Of a stretch of 64,000 nucleotides of DNA, positions 1 to 9,265 are shown piece after piece (the stretch's first letter is position 1; every line of letters starts with the position of its first letter). The position numbers and the translations under genes were made by a program. This DNA is from Aquamicrobium sp. (GTDB lineage: Bacteria > Pseudomonadota > Alphaproteobacteria > Rhizobiales > Rhizobiaceae), in the NCBI GenBank assembly GCA_019739225.1, contig JAHHDT010000007.1:62001-126000 (forward strand), given 5' to 3'. Below the pieces are notes generated by a model. The model saw nothing but the letters and a program-made list of their open reading frames with translations. It searched no databases and was not told the origin of the DNA.

Positions 1-176
1 GAGTCCCAAAGGTGCGCCAGCAATGCCCAGGTGACCGCGAGTGCAACAAACAGCCTTACATGCATGGCCACGCGCGCGCTCGAAAAGCCGGGCATCAACA
101 TGAAGCATGTGCCGATGCGGCAGAAGGCGAGGAATGCCGCAAAGGCCAGCGTCTCGAGGTTGAGACCGTTCAGCAT
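1..176 (-). CDS. fliR: Flagellar export apparatus protein FliR, N-terminal part (runs off the window)
   Basis: Only the first 58 or so codons are present; the frame is open to the left window edge. The translation starts MLNGLNLETLAFAAFLAFCR and continues into a hydrophobic segment with GxxFMLMPGF, the pattern of the first membrane helices of FliR. FliR is a core membrane subunit of the flagellar type III export gate with FliP, FliQ, FlhA and FlhB. The start at 176 lies 11 bases after the flhA stop, so it is probably the next gene of the same operon. Family from motif and context; confidence is limited by truncation. Confidence 0.8.
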   Translation of the reverse strand, partial: MLNGLNLETLAFAAFLAFCRIGTCFMLMPGFSSARVAMHVRLFVALAVTWALLAHLWD

Positions 177-187
177 TCCCCCTGCGC

Positions 188-2275
188 CTAGGAAATGGAG
201 CCGAGGACGCGTACCTCGACGCCGCGTGCAATCTCCACGTGCGACAGGACCGGCAGTGTTGCGAAAAGCCGTTCGATGATCATGCGCACGTAGGGCCGCG
301 CATCCGGCGCGGAGACGAGCACGAACCGCTCTCCGGCATCGAGATGTTTGCGCACTGCCTTAGTGGCCTCGTTGCCGAATTCCTCCAGCAGCCGGGGATC
401 GATGTCGAATTCGCGGATTTCGCCCTTGGTGTCGCGCTTAAGGGCCTGATGGAATGCCAAGTCCCAACGATTGCCGAGCCGTAGCACCTTCAGCACGCCG
501 CCTTCGGTCAGATCGCCGCAAATCTGCTGCGCCATGCGGATTCGCACGTGTTCGACGATCTGCTCGGTACGTCGCACGTGTGGCGCTATCTCCGCGATCG
601 CTTCGATGATGAGGTGCAGATTGCGGATCGATACGCGTTCGGCCAGCAGCAGCTTCAGCACTGCCTGAAGGCCGGGATAGGAAATGTGCGAGGTGCAGAC
701 CTCGTCGATAAGCTTGCGGTACTCCTGGTCCTGCCGCTCGATCAGCGCCTTCATGTCCTTGTAGGACAGAAGCTGCGGGAGATTGTTGCGGATCACCTCG
801 GAAAGGTGGGTCAGCAGCACCGACATGTTGTCGGCATAGGTAAAGCGCTCGCGCTTGAGGTCTTCCGCAAACATCTCCGAGACGGAATAGGCGCGCATGC
901 CGAAAGCAGGTTCGCGCACTTCCTCGCCGGGAACTTCGGGAACCGGGCCGTTGCCCAGCAGAACCGTGACCTCGCCGACACGCATATGGTACTCGGCGAC
1001 CACGGTGCCGTGAACCTTGATCTGATAGCTCTTGGGCGGGATCGAGAAGTCGTCTGTAAGCCTGACTTCCGGCACGACGAAACCGTACTGGGTGGCGAAT
1101 TTCTTCCGCATCTTACCCATGCGGAAGGCAAGTTCCTGATGGGATGCCAGCAGGCGCATGGAAAGCTGCTTGCCCAGCAGCAGCTCGATTTCGGCCGTCT
1201 TGAGCGACGACTTGATCGACTGCTTTTCCTCTTCCTGTTTCGCTTCCTCCAGCTCCTTCTCGATCACCGCCTGCGCATCCTTGTGCTTCTTGCGCTGAAG
1301 CGGAATGACGTAGGCGATCGCTGCCAGGCACAGGGCAAGCGCCATGAAGGGTATCGCGGGCAGGCCGGGCATCAGTCCGAGTGCGAACATCAGCACCGCA
1401 GCAACCGACAACGCACGCGGATAGGCACCGAGCTGGCCGAACACGGCTTCGTCGGTCGCGCCGCGGGTGCCACCCTTGGAGACGACAAGGCCGGCAGAAA
1501 GGGAAACGATCAGGGCGGGGATCTGGGTCGCCAGGCCATCGCCGACCGACAGCTTGACGAAGATGTCGGCAGACTCGCTCATGCCCATGCCGTGGCGCGT
1601 GTAGCCGATCGCGATGCCACCGACGATGTTGATGACGGTGATGATGAGGCCGGCGATGGCGTCGCCGCGCACGAATTTCGAGGCACCATCCATGGCGCCG
1701 AAGAAGGAGCTTTCTTCTTCCAGCTCGCGGCGGCGGCGCTGGGCTTCCTTGTCGTCGATGACACCGGCCGAAAGATCGGCGTCGATGGACATCTGCTTTC
1801 CGGGAATGGCGTCGAGGGTGAAGCGAGCGCCCACTTCCGCGATACGGGTCGCGCCCTTGGTGATGACGATGAAGTTCACCGTGATCAGGATAAGGAAGAC
1901 GATCAGGCCGATGACGAAGTCGCCGGCCATGACAAGATTCGAAAAGCCTCCGATGACGTAACCGGCCGCGTTTGTGCCCTCGTTGCCGTGCGACAGGATC
2001 GCGCGCGTCGTGGCGATGCTGAGCGCCAGCCTCAGCATGGTGACGATCAGGAGAATCGTTGGAAACGACGTGAAGTCGAGCGGCCGCTGCATCCACAGTG
2101 CAACCATCAGGATCAGCACGGAAACGGCGATTGAAAGCGCAAGCCCAAAGTCGATCAGGAAGGCCGGGATCGGCAGGAACAGGATCGACAGGATCGTGAT
2201 GACGCCGACCGCAAGCGCGATGTCTCGACCGTAGTTCTTGACTTCGGGAAGGGAAACGCTGTCGCTGATTGCCAT
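188..2275 (-). CDS. flhA: Flagellar type III export protein FlhA
   Basis: A 695-residue protein with the FlhA/LcrD layout: about eight membrane helices in the first 330 residues, the conserved cytoplasmic FHIPEP-family loop (residues about 130-200, with [20 protein letters not shown]), and a large cytoplasmic C-terminal domain. FlhA forms the nonameric ring of the export gate that receives chaperone-substrate complexes. The frame is open 14 codons further upstream, but the start at 2275 ([12 protein letters not shown]) fits family length better. It sits between fliQ and fliR, and a candidate promoter of its own precedes it in the fliQ-flhA gap. Confidence 0.96.
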   Translation of the reverse strand: MAISDSVSLPEVKNYGRDIALAVGVITILSILFLPIPAFLIDFGLALSIAVSVLILMVALWMQRPLDFTSFPTILLIVTMLRLALSIATTRAILSHGNEGTNAAGYVIGGFSNLVMAGDFVIGLIVFLILITVNFIVITKGATRIAEVGARFTLDAIPGKQMSIDADLSAGVIDDKEAQRRRRELEEESSFFGAMDGASKFVRGDAIAGLIITVINIVGGIAIGYTRHGMGMSESADIFVKLSVGDGLATQIPALIVSLSAGLVVSKGGTRGATDEAVFGQLGAYPRALSVAAVLMFALGLMPGLPAIPFMALALCLAAIAYVIPLQRKKHKDAQAVIEKELEEAKQEEEKQSIKSSLKTAEIELLLGKQLSMRLLASHQELAFRMGKMRKKFATQYGFVVPEVRLTDDFSIPPKSYQIKVHGTVVAEYHMRVGEVTVLLGNGPVPEVPGEEVREPAFGMRAYSVSEMFAEDLKRERFTYADNMSVLLTHLSEVIRNNLPQLLSYKDMKALIERQDQEYRKLIDEVCTSHISYPGLQAVLKLLLAERVSIRNLHLIIEAIAEIAPHVRRTEQIVEHVRIRMAQQICGDLTEGGVLKVLRLGNRWDLAFHQALKRDTKGEIREFDIDPRLLEEFGNEATKAVRKHLDAGERFVLVSAPDARPYVRMIIERLFATLPVLSHVEIARGVEVRVLGSIS

Positions 2276-2329
2276 GCCTGTCCGACCATCTACCAGTTCA
2301 CAGGCGTGCAAACACACGCCGCCGGCCAG

Positions 2330-2355
2330 AGACTAGGCTGCCAAGCTTGTGCGAA
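2330..2355 (-). promoter_or_regulatory. Candidate flagellar promoter upstream of flhA
   Basis: In gene orientation TTCGCACAAGC (2345-2355) is followed after 9 bases by TAGTCT (2330-2335), 55 bases before the flhA start. Together with its flanks it matches the fliF upstream region at roughly 30 of 37 positions, although the genes are unrelated and 13 kb apart. Read as an activator or -35 element plus a -10 box; the binding protein is not shown by sequence. Confidence 0.55.
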
Positions 2356-2388
2356 AATGAGGTCGGAAGGTCGAGGCCCGGAGGCGGA

Positions 2389-2655
2389 TCAGAAACCCGT
2401 CTCTATGCGCTGGAACATCACGTTGGTGAAGCCGGCGATCTGGGCGCCGACGAAGGGGGCCGAAAAAGCAACCGCCAGAAGGATGGCGACGATCTTCGGC
2501 ACGAAGGTAAGAGTGATTTCCTGCACCTGCGTAAGCGCCTGGATGAAGGCGATGCCAACGCCGACGAACATCGCTACGGCCACGGCTGGGCCGGATGCGG
2601 TCAGGACGGTCCAGACCGCATACTGTGCGATGTCGAGGGCATCGGCCTCGTTCAC
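2389..2655 (-). CDS. fliQ: Flagellar export apparatus protein FliQ
   Basis: 88 residues with two hydrophobic helices (about 15-38 and 50-72) and the FliQ/YscS motif QALTQVQEITLTFVPKI between them. FliQ is a small subunit of the FliPQR export gate in the membrane. Its start overlaps the flgD stop by 4 bases (ATGA), implying translational coupling, and 113 bases separate it from flhA. Length is normal for the family. Confidence 0.95.
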   Translation of the reverse strand: MNEADALDIAQYAVWTVLTASGPAVAVAMFVGVGIAFIQALTQVQEITLTFVPKIVAILLAVAFSAPFVGAQIAGFTNVMFQRIETGF

Positions 2656-3122
2656 GCTGCCTGCTCGTCGTCGCCAGGCTGTTCATCGTCACCGGGCGTC
2701 TCGTCTCCCGGCGGCGGCGTGTAATCCGCATCGCGGATAATGACGCCGGGTGTGATGGCCAGCTTCTCGCCACCGTCGAGGACCGCCACGATGCCGTCGG
2801 AATAGATTTCGACCTGACGGACGACGCCGCTGATCTCGCCATCCATGCTCTCCACGACCTTGCCGATCAATCCGGTTGCCTGCGCCATCGTGGATGCCTG
2901 CAGCATCTCGGTGAGCTTGTTGTTGATCTCGACCGACTGCTCCACCTGCGAGAAGGTTGCAAGCTGGGCGACGTAGTCCGTCGAATCCATCGGCGCCGTC
3001 GGGTCCTGGTTCTTCATCTGGGCAACCAGGAGCTGCAGGAACGCCTTGTAATCGACCGACTGCGGCGTGCCCGTAGTAGTCTGCGTCGTCGCCATGGTGT
3101 TTGCGATCGCCGAAATGTTCAT
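2652..3122 (-). CDS. flgD: Flagellar hook-cap / hook assembly scaffold FlgD (short rhizobial type)
   Basis: 156 residues. The N-terminal part carries the FlgD signature (YKAFLQLLVAQMKNQDPTAPMDST...Q.A.FSQVEQ, residues about 25-65), which directs export and caps the growing hook. The usual FlgD Tudor/Fn3-like region is much reduced. The tail is acidic and proline-rich with a tandem PGDDEQ repeat (about residues 137-154). It overlaps fliQ by 4 bases and follows flbT by 4 bases. Short FlgD proteins are usual in rhizobia, so I do not read it as truncated. Confidence 0.92.
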   Translation of the reverse strand: MNISAIANTMATTQTTTGTPQSVDYKAFLQLLVAQMKNQDPTAPMDSTDYVAQLATFSQVEQSVEINNKLTEMLQASTMAQATGLIGKVVESMDGEISGVVRQVEIYSDGIVAVLDGGEKLAITPGVIIRDADYTPPPGDETPGDDEQPGDDEQAA

Positions 3123-3126
3123 TGTG

Positions 3127-3561
3127 CTACTCCGCAGCGGTGAGGACGAGCGGTGCGACGGGCGCGCCCTCGTTGGCGAGAATTCTGGCCTCTGCCGGAT
3201 AAAGGCCGCGCAACGCTTTCAGCGCTTCGTAGACGTGGCCTTCGCTGACGAGGCGGTCGATGTCCTTGAGCGAGGCAAGGATCTGGTGGTCCGAGAAACA
3301 TGCGAGCAGCAGCGGCAGCGACCTGCGAAGCATGTCGCGGGCCTCGGGAGCGCCATCCGGGTTCATCAGGATGATCTGAATGATGAAATAGAGCTGCCTG
3401 AGCGGCGTGGTTGCGTCTTCGGCCTGAAGAACATGGCCTTCGAGCAGGAACTGAACGTCGTTCAGGAACTCGAGGGAGACCTTGCGATCCGTCTTGATGA
3501 CGGCGCCGTTGATGTAGATCTTCTCGTTCGCCTTCAGCGTGATCTTGAACGTATTCTTCAT
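3127..3561 (-). CDS. flbT: Flagellin post-transcriptional regulator FlbT
   Basis: 144 residues beginning [20 protein letters not shown], a clear FlbT family opening. In Caulobacter FlbT binds the 5' leader of flagellin mRNA and lowers its stability and translation; in Brucella it acts positively. The start at 3561 overlaps flaF by 4 bases; an upstream in-frame extension was rejected because it lies inside flaF. The likely target here is the conserved leader in front of three flagellin genes 34-37 kb away. Confidence 0.95.
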   Translation of the reverse strand: MKNTFKITLKANEKIYINGAVIKTDRKVSLEFLNDVQFLLEGHVLQAEDATTPLRQLYFIIQIILMNPDGAPEARDMLRRSLPLLLACFSDHQILASLKDIDRLVSEGHVYEALKALRGLYPAEARILANEGAPVAPLVLTAAE

Positions 3562-3905
3562 TGAATACCGTCGCGGATGATCTGCGAGACCTCGATGAGT
3601 CCCTCGAAATTGTCCGAGCGGCCCTGCCGGACCTCTTCGGCTTCGCGAAGCAACCACAGGCCGATGGAAATCAGGTTTGCGCGCAATTCCTGCGGCAGTT
3701 CGTTGTCCTCGCTGCCGAGGTCCTCGACGAAGGTCGTCCAGACGCGATTGAGAAAATAGATCGCGCGGGTGGATTCTATCGACTTCGTACCCTTATCCCT
3801 CGCGTCGACCAGCAGGTCGATCGACCGCGACAGCAACTGCCTTTCGCGATCCTTGGCGTCTGCCACGGAGTCGGTCTGAACTTCGGCGTAGGAGAATTGA
3901 TACAT
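3558..3905 (-). CDS. flaF: Flagellar biosynthesis regulator FlaF
   Basis: 115 residues, mostly helical, beginning [22 protein letters not shown] and containing [17 protein letters not shown], both typical of FlaF. FlaF is an alphaproteobacterial partner needed for flagellin synthesis or secretion and works against FlbT. The gene is translationally coupled to flbT by a 4-base overlap and lies downstream of flgL. Confidence 0.94.
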   Translation of the reverse strand: MYQFSYAEVQTDSVADAKDRERQLLSRSIDLLVDARDKGTKSIESTRAIYFLNRVWTTFVEDLGSEDNELPQELRANLISIGLWLLREAEEVRQGRSDNFEGLIEVSQIIRDGIQ

Positions 3906-3949
3906 GCGTCTTCCGTGTTGTCTGACTTGTTCAGCTTCCAGGCCGGTCT

Positions 3950-4975
3950 TTAAAGGTATCGAAGCAGGCTAAGCTGCTGCAGCCTTGCAGTCAGCGAGTA
4001 CGAGATCTCGATCTGGGCGAGAAGGCTGGTGACCCTTGTCGAAGCTTCTGCCGGGTCGACGCCTTCCATCTCCGTCAGGCTCTCCGTGAAGAGGTCGACC
4101 TGCATGGACATGCGATCGTTGGCTCTTTCGATGCGCTGCTGCGTAATGCCGGTCGCGCCCTGCTGGTTGGCAAGGTCGTTCACGACTTCGCCCAGCAAGG
4201 CGATGCCACGGTTGAGCGCTTCCGTGCGCGCTGCCTCGCTCATGGAGCCGTCGAACGTTGCCGAAACGATCGCCGAAGCCATGGCCAGCTTGCGGAAGCC
4301 CGGAATATTGGCGGACACCGACGTCTGCGCGGTCTCGGTCAGTGTGATGCGTGACGTGATCTGCTGGTCGGTCGCGTTGGACCAATCGTCCCAGCCCGCA
4401 CCGAGGAACTGCCCCTCGACACTGTCCAGGAAGGTGTCCATCTCGGCAGCCGTGATGTTCGCGGGATCGGCGAACGGGAAGGCGGCGAATGCCGCGTCGA
4501 AGGCGACCCTGTTCGGAGAAGCCGGATCGAGGAAATCGTTGAGCGGCTGCACATCGGTATTGATGCCGGCAAAGAGGTGCTCGCCGTTGAGGTTGCCGTT
4601 GAGCACCGACGACATGAGACCGAGCACTTGATCGGCCTGCTGTTTGATGATGGCCGGATCGGAGGCGCCGGAAACGCCGGTGGTGTAGGCGCCCAGCAAC
4701 TCGTTCGCTGCATCGGTAAGCTGCTTCAGGCCGAGCTGGGTCGACTCCAGGCGCGACGCCGCCAGCTGGTTGGAGTCCTTCAGGCCGTTGAGCCTTTCGA
4801 TGTCGCGGTTCAGCGACACCGACACGCCAGTGCGCGCACCGAGCGCCAGCCCGACATCGGCCACGCGCCAGGTATTGGCTTCCTTCTGTGCGACGATCAG
4901 ATCGGACTGCATGCGCATCATCTGATAGCGCATGGCCTGCGTGATGGCCTGAGATGATACGAAAGAGACTTTCAT
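3950..4975 (-). CDS. flgL: Hook-filament junction protein FlgL (HAP3)
   Basis: 341 residues with flagellin-like ends: an N-terminal coiled region (MKVSFVSSQAITQAMRYQMM..., residues 1-130) and a C-terminal helix ending in LTARLQQLSLLRYL. FlgL is exported and forms, with FlgK, the adaptor between hook and filament. It begins 4 bases after the flgK stop. Assignment to FlgL rather than flagellin comes from the divergent ends, the middle region and the place after flgK. Confidence 0.93.
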   Translation of the reverse strand: MKVSFVSSQAITQAMRYQMMRMQSDLIVAQKEANTWRVADVGLALGARTGVSVSLNRDIERLNGLKDSNQLAASRLESTQLGLKQLTDAANELLGAYTTGVSGASDPAIIKQQADQVLGLMSSVLNGNLNGEHLFAGINTDVQPLNDFLDPASPNRVAFDAAFAAFPFADPANITAAEMDTFLDSVEGQFLGAGWDDWSNATDQQITSRITLTETAQTSVSANIPGFRKLAMASAIVSATFDGSMSEAARTEALNRGIALLGEVVNDLANQQGATGITQQRIERANDRMSMQVDLFTESLTEMEGVDPAEASTRVTSLLAQIEISYSLTARLQQLSLLRYL

Positions 4976-4979
4976 AGTG

Positions 4980-6428
4980 CTATCTCACCGTATTGAGCAG
5001 TGTCTCGAGCATCTCGTCTATGATCTGCATCATCTTTGCCGAGGCCGCATAGGATCGCTCTAGTTCGAGCATGAGGGCGATTTCCTCGTCCTCGTTCACG
5101 CTGGTCACGTTCGAGAGCGCCTCGCCGGTGCGCATCATCAGCGCGCCCTTTGTCTCCGCCGCGCCGGCTGCAGTCTTGCGCGCGTCTTCCAGCCAGCTGA
5201 TCGTGCTCGTGGCATAGGCCTGCAGGCTTATGCTGGCAGTGGTGCCCGCGACCGTGACGAAATCCGCTGGTGCGTCCAACGCGTTCGTGAAGCGCAGCAG
5301 CAGCTCGTTGAAACTGGCATGATCGTTCGGATTGAGATCGAAGCTCGCGCCATCGCGAAGCAGTTCCGGGTTGCCGCCCTGCTGCGGATCGATCAGCGGG
5401 TTCAACGTGATGAGGCCGGCGAGGCCGGTCTCCAGCACGCCGTCGGCCGGCATGCCCGGCGCGCCCGGCCAGGTGAACAGGCCAGGGCGAATATCGGCCG
5501 GATTGCCGGGGTCCACTTCGGCGAACGCCTTGATGAGACCGCGAGCGGTTTCGTCGAGTTGCGCCTGCATGCCCGCCGAATAGCCGTCGCGCATCTGCAT
5601 CATCGCGGCCAGCGAACCGCCGGCGCTCGTATTGGCGCCCTTGGCGGCGGCAATACGCACGCCGTCCACATAGATGGAATTGCCGGTCGTCGTCGGTCCG
5701 AATGCGGCGGTGCTTTCGAAGGCGACATGGCGCGGCACCGTCTCGAAAAGCGTGGTGCCGTCGGCCGTCACAATCATGAGATCGTTGCCGCTGCGCGCAA
5801 TGGTTGAAATAGGTACGTATTCGGCGATCTTCTTCAGGATCGCATCGCGCGTGTCGAGCTGGTCGAGCACATCGCGTCCGGCGCTGGTGCCTTGCACCAC
5901 GGCGTCGTTGACGGTCTTGAAGTCTGCCAGAAGCCTGTTGAGTTCGTCGACGCCGGTCGAAATCTGGGCGTCCATGTCGGCACGGAGCGCCTGGACCGAT
6001 TTCGTGCCTTCCGTGAGACTTCCGAGGACCTGGCGCGCCATTTCCACGGCGTTCTCGGCGAGCGTCCGGTTGGAAGGCGTCGCCGAATAGAGCTGAAGCG
6101 CCTCCTGCAGCTTGCCGATCATCGTCGACGGTGCGGTTGCGTTCTCGACACCGTTCACCGACATGGTGATGTGCTCAAGGCCGCTGACGATGATGCTCTG
6201 GGCCTTGTAACCGGAGAGCGCGGTCAGGTTCTGCTGGAAGAGGGCCGCGTCGGTGGCCCTCCTGATCTCGGCCACGCGCGCACCTGGCGCGAGGCTCGAG
6301 AGCACCGCCGAACGGCGAGCATAGTCGGTGTTGTAGACATTCGCGATGTTTCGCGAAACCACGCTGGTCTGGCGCTGGGTATTCAGGAGCGAATTCTGCG
6401 CAGTATTAAGTGCAGTCGAAAGTGACAT
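4980..6428 (-). CDS. flgK: Hook-associated protein FlgK (HAP1)
   Basis: 482 residues. The N-terminus (MSLSTALNTAQNSLLNTQRQ, then SRNIANVYNTDYARR) is the rod/hook-family motif with the FlgK signature. The C-terminus has the matching SVNEDEEIALMLELERSYAASAKMM helix. FlgK is the first hook-filament junction protein. It lies between flgE and flgL in the late-hook operon order. Confidence 0.95.
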   Translation of the reverse strand: MSLSTALNTAQNSLLNTQRQTSVVSRNIANVYNTDYARRSAVLSSLAPGARVAEIRRATDAALFQQNLTALSGYKAQSIIVSGLEHITMSVNGVENATAPSTMIGKLQEALQLYSATPSNRTLAENAVEMARQVLGSLTEGTKSVQALRADMDAQISTGVDELNRLLADFKTVNDAVVQGTSAGRDVLDQLDTRDAILKKIAEYVPISTIARSGNDLMIVTADGTTLFETVPRHVAFESTAAFGPTTTGNSIYVDGVRIAAAKGANTSAGGSLAAMMQMRDGYSAGMQAQLDETARGLIKAFAEVDPGNPADIRPGLFTWPGAPGMPADGVLETGLAGLITLNPLIDPQQGGNPELLRDGASFDLNPNDHASFNELLLRFTNALDAPADFVTVAGTTASISLQAYATSTISWLEDARKTAAGAAETKGALMMRTGEALSNVTSVNEDEEIALMLELERSYAASAKMMQIIDEMLETLLNTVR

Positions 6429-6461
6429 CTTTCCCCTATTCCCTACCCAGCACCGTCACTC

Positions 6462-7751
6462 CTACCGCTTCAGGTTCACCAGAACGTCCATGAGATCGGA
6501 CCCGGTCTGGAAGACCTTCGAGTTTGCGGTGTAGTTGCGTTGCGACTCGATCATGCTTGTCAGTTCTTCAGCGATGTCGACGTTAGAATTCTCGACCGCG
6601 CCGGAAAGGATGTCGCCGAGACCGCCGCCACCTGCGAAGCCGATCTGGACGTTGCCGGACTCGAGGCCTGCGGAGAACACGTTGCCCGGCTCCACCCTGA
6701 GCATGTCAGGGCTCTGAACGGTGGCCAGAGGCAGTTTGTAGAGCGGCGTGCGACCGCCATTTGCGTATTCGGCGTACATGACGCCATCCTTGCCGATCGT
6801 CACGCGCTCCACTGCGGAGGGCGCATTGCCGTTCATGTCGGCTTCGCCGCGCGAGTAGCCGGTTGCAAGGTTGGTCATCTTGGAAAGATCGAGTTCGATC
6901 GGCTGGCCGTTCAGCGCCGAAAGATCGATCGTGAGCGAGCTGATGCTGGATGCATCGAGCTTGCCGGTCGAGATGTCGAATTCGAGCGTGTCCGTTGCCA
7001 GTGCGGGGCCGCTGTATGGGAAGGACGATCCCGCGGTGCCGTCCGGCTGGTAGTAGACCGACATCTGCCATTCGCCGGTGGTCTGCTTGGCAAAGTAGAT
7101 GTCGAGCAGAACCTCTTCACCGACATTGTTGTAGGCGACGAGCGAGGTCTTGACGACCGATCCGTCTTCCAGCGCTTCGTCGAGCCCGACCGGATTGGTG
7201 GGATTGGTCGAGAGGTCGACACCCGTCCAGTCCGGCGCGGCGTAAGGAAGGTTCGCGGCAAAGGTGCCGAAGGTCGACGGCGTCGCCTGCAGTTCCTGGC
7301 CGGAAATCTGCACCGGCTCGAGGCCTGCAAAGCCGTTCGCGACCGTGCTGGGAATGCCGTTCTCGTAATTGTAGCCCATGAGCTGGAAGCCGGCGGCATT
7401 GACGAGGCGGCCTTCACCGTCCGGTACGAACGAGCCGGCGCGCGTCAGGAATGGCTGGCCGTTGCTGTTCTGGACGACGAAAAAGCCGTTACCGTCCACA
7501 GCGAGGTCGGTGCCGGAGGTGGTGTACTGGATCGGGCCGGCCTGCGAGATCGAATAGCGCACCTGCGTGGCGACGCCGCCCGAGATATAGCTGGTGCCGG
7601 AATTCGGTATGATCATCGAGGAGAACTCGACGCTGGCCTTTTTGTAGCCATTGGTGCCGGAATTGGCGATGTTGTCGGCAACGGTGCCGAGACGCGTCGA
7701 CTGTGCCGCCATGCCGGACACGCCGGTGCGCATCATTCCATACAAGCTCAT
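6462..7751 (-). CDS. flgE: Flagellar hook protein FlgE
   Basis: 429 residues with the N-terminal rod-hook motif (MSLYGMMRTGVSGMAAQSTRLGTVADNIANSGTNGYKK split over residues 1-38), FlgE central beta domains (GNGFFVV near residue 88) and the C-terminal helix ending SNVDIAEELTSMIESQRNYTANSKVFQTGS. It polymerises into the hook, the universal joint. A purine-rich ribosome site (GAGGAGA... in gene orientation) precedes the start. A 124-base gap to rem contains a candidate promoter, so flgE likely starts a transcript with flgK, flgL, flaF, flbT and flgD. Confidence 0.95.
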   Translation of the reverse strand: MSLYGMMRTGVSGMAAQSTRLGTVADNIANSGTNGYKKASVEFSSMIIPNSGTSYISGGVATQVRYSISQAGPIQYTTSGTDLAVDGNGFFVVQNSNGQPFLTRAGSFVPDGEGRLVNAAGFQLMGYNYENGIPSTVANGFAGLEPVQISGQELQATPSTFGTFAANLPYAAPDWTGVDLSTNPTNPVGLDEALEDGSVVKTSLVAYNNVGEEVLLDIYFAKQTTGEWQMSVYYQPDGTAGSSFPYSGPALATDTLEFDISTGKLDASSISSLTIDLSALNGQPIELDLSKMTNLATGYSRGEADMNGNAPSAVERVTIGKDGVMYAEYANGGRTPLYKLPLATVQSPDMLRVEPGNVFSAGLESGNVQIGFAGGGGLGDILSGAVENSNVDIAEELTSMIESQRNYTANSKVFQTGSDLMDVLVNLKR

Positions 7752-7787
7752 TCGGGATTCTCCTCAAGATTCAGGCCGCTGAGCCCG

Positions 7788-7813
7788 AAGGTAGCTGTCC
7801 TGTCTTGCGTGAA
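7788..7813 (-). promoter_or_regulatory. Candidate flagellar promoter upstream of flgE
   Basis: TTCACGCAAGA (7803-7813, gene orientation) followed after 9 bases by TACCTT (7788-7793), 36 bases before the flgE start. It matches 9 of 11 positions of the element before fliF and flhA with identical spacing; it is the weakest of the five sites. Confidence 0.4.
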
Positions 7814-7875
7814 GCTGGCTTGTATGGAGGATGAGCGGCACAAGGGCGACGCCATGGTGCCTGCTTCCGCCAACA

Positions 7876-8544
7876 TCAGGTGACGAGCCGATAGCCAAGG
7901 AACCGCTTTGAATCGATGGGATCGTATCCCAGCTTTTCGCGCAGCTTCTTGCGGAGCTTGCTGATGTGGCTCTCGACCACGTTTTCCTCGACCTCTTCGT
8001 CGAAGATGCCGTAGATCGCGTTGAAGACCTGCGTCTTCGTCACGCGGCGACCGGCGTTGCTTGCAAGGAATTCCAGGATGCGCCGTTCGCGCCGCGGCAG
8101 CGGCAGCGGTTGGCCGTCGATCTCGGGGTCGCGCCCGTCGATGAAGATGCGCATCGGTCCGAATTCGGAGTAGGGCTTGTCTTCCTGGAAGCGGCGGCTG
8201 ATGGCCGAGATGCGTGCCAGGATCTCCCTGATGTGAACCGGCTTGCGGATGACATCGTCCACGCCGGACTCGAAGAGCCGCAGGGTGTTCTCGAGAGAGT
8301 GCTGGTCGGAAAGAGCAATAACCGGCGCGGTTGTACGATCCCTGATGCGGCGCGGCGACACGAGGTCGCTGGAGCACTCTCCTATGAGGAAAGCGCGAAC
8401 GGCCTTCAGGTCGTCTTCCGCGGCTGTGGAAACCCACTCGCCGAATTCGTTCGAGCCAAACCCGGCGCTAGCAACGCCTTCCCGCTCAAAAAGTGAGTGA
8501 TAACCGTCTTTTACGAGCTCGCGCTCGTCTACTATCACTATCAT
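7876..8544 (-). CDS. rem: Flagellar response regulator Rem/FtcR (OmpR-type, atypical receiver)
   Basis: 222 residues: a receiver-like domain (1-115) and an OmpR/PhoB winged-helix DNA-binding domain (about 125-220, with [13 protein letters not shown] and [18 protein letters not shown]). The place between the fliK/transglycosylase genes and flgE is that of Rem in Sinorhizobium and FtcR in Brucella, which activate flagellar genes downstream of VisNR. The receiver has D6 but no Asp where the phospho-acceptor is expected; AFLIGEC puts Glu56 there. No sensor kinase gene is adjacent. A strong GGAGGG ribosome site precedes ATG 8544. Confidence 0.9.
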   Translation of the reverse strand: MIVIVDERELVKDGYHSLFEREGVASAGFGSNEFGEWVSTAAEDDLKAVRAFLIGECSSDLVSPRRIRDRTTAPVIALSDQHSLENTLRLFESGVDDVIRKPVHIREILARISAISRRFQEDKPYSEFGPMRIFIDGRDPEIDGQPLPLPRRERRILEFLASNAGRRVTKTQVFNAIYGIFDEEVEENVVESHISKLRKKLREKLGYDPIDSKRFLGYRLVT

Positions 8545-8692
8545 CGGCCCGCCCTCCGAATCAGTTGATCTAAGTTGTGGATAAAGGGTTAACCGGTGCG
8601 GGGAATCGCCGACAATGGTAATTTCTTATAGCTGGTTTTTTGGGAGTAAATTCGTGTGAGTCGGCAACGGGGTGGCGACATCGAATCTGCAC

Positions 8693-9265
8693 TCACTGGT
8701 TGCAGAATTCGCGCGCCGCAGATGTCCACTTGCCGAAGCCGGTGGCGACCATGTTGGTGATGACGCGACAGACATAACGCTTCTGTGCCGGGTCGTTGTC
8801 GGGGCCGGCATGATAGCGGGCAACCGCCATCGACCACGTGTCATGCCGCTGCTTGAGCTCGACCAGAAAGCGCGCTGCGTAGTCAACGTTGTGGCGCGGA
8901 TCGAGCATCTGCTGCAGGCTTGCGAACTTCTCACGATGGTAGTGGTGATTGATCTGCATGCAGCCGAGATCGATCAGCCTGGCCCCGCCACGCCTGGCAT
9001 TTTCGAATTCGCGCACCGCCTCACGCGGCGAACGCGGGAAGACCGCGCGCCCCTCGATGTTGAGGGCGTTGGGTTGCAGGCTGCCCTTGCGGCCCGTCTC
9101 GGTAAGGCCCACGGCGTAGAGAATGCCGGCCGGGACGCCGTAGCGTTCGGAGGCGCGCAGGATTTCCGCTTCGCAGACATTGCCGGCAGCCAGAGCCGGC
9201 AAACAGACGATGCTAGATATAGCGGCTGCCGCCAGAGCGGTCAGCCATGGTCTCGCCGGCGCCAT
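8693..9265 (-). CDS. Periplasmic lytic transglycosylase, flagellar-cluster type
   Basis: 190 residues: a signal peptide (to about ALAA, residue 27) followed by a compact SLT-type transglycosylase fold with the likely catalytic Glu56 (GLTETGRKG), a GCMQINHHYH motif and YAARFLVELKQRH...AVARYHAG. It probably opens peptidoglycan for rod assembly, a job done elsewhere by FlgJ or SltF; no muramidase FlgJ is in the window. ATG 9265 was chosen because GGAGGAG lies 6 bases upstream. This places the first 53 bases inside the fliK 3' end. 148 bases separate it from rem. Confidence 0.82.
   Translation of the reverse strand: MAPARPWLTALAAAAISSIVCLPALAAGNVCEAEILRASERYGVPAGILYAVGLTETGRKGSLQPNALNIEGRAVFPRSPREAVREFENARRGGARLIDLGCMQINHHYHREKFASLQQMLDPRHNVDYAARFLVELKQRHDTWSMAVARYHAGPDNDPAQKRYVCRVITNMVATGFGKWTSAAREFCNQ

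Noticed and set aside
1113-2096. A 327-codon minus-strand frame inside flhA
   Set aside because: Out-of-frame shadow with Arg/His-rich composition typical of GC-rich frame shifts.
548-2134. A 528-codon open frame on the plus strand opposite flhA
   Set aside because: Shadow of the high-GC flhA gene; its translation is His/Arg/Asp-rich without domain features and flhA is certain.
2652-3122. flgD as a truncated pseudogene
   Set aside because: Short FlgD is normal in rhizobia, the signature is intact and the gene is translationally coupled to fliQ.
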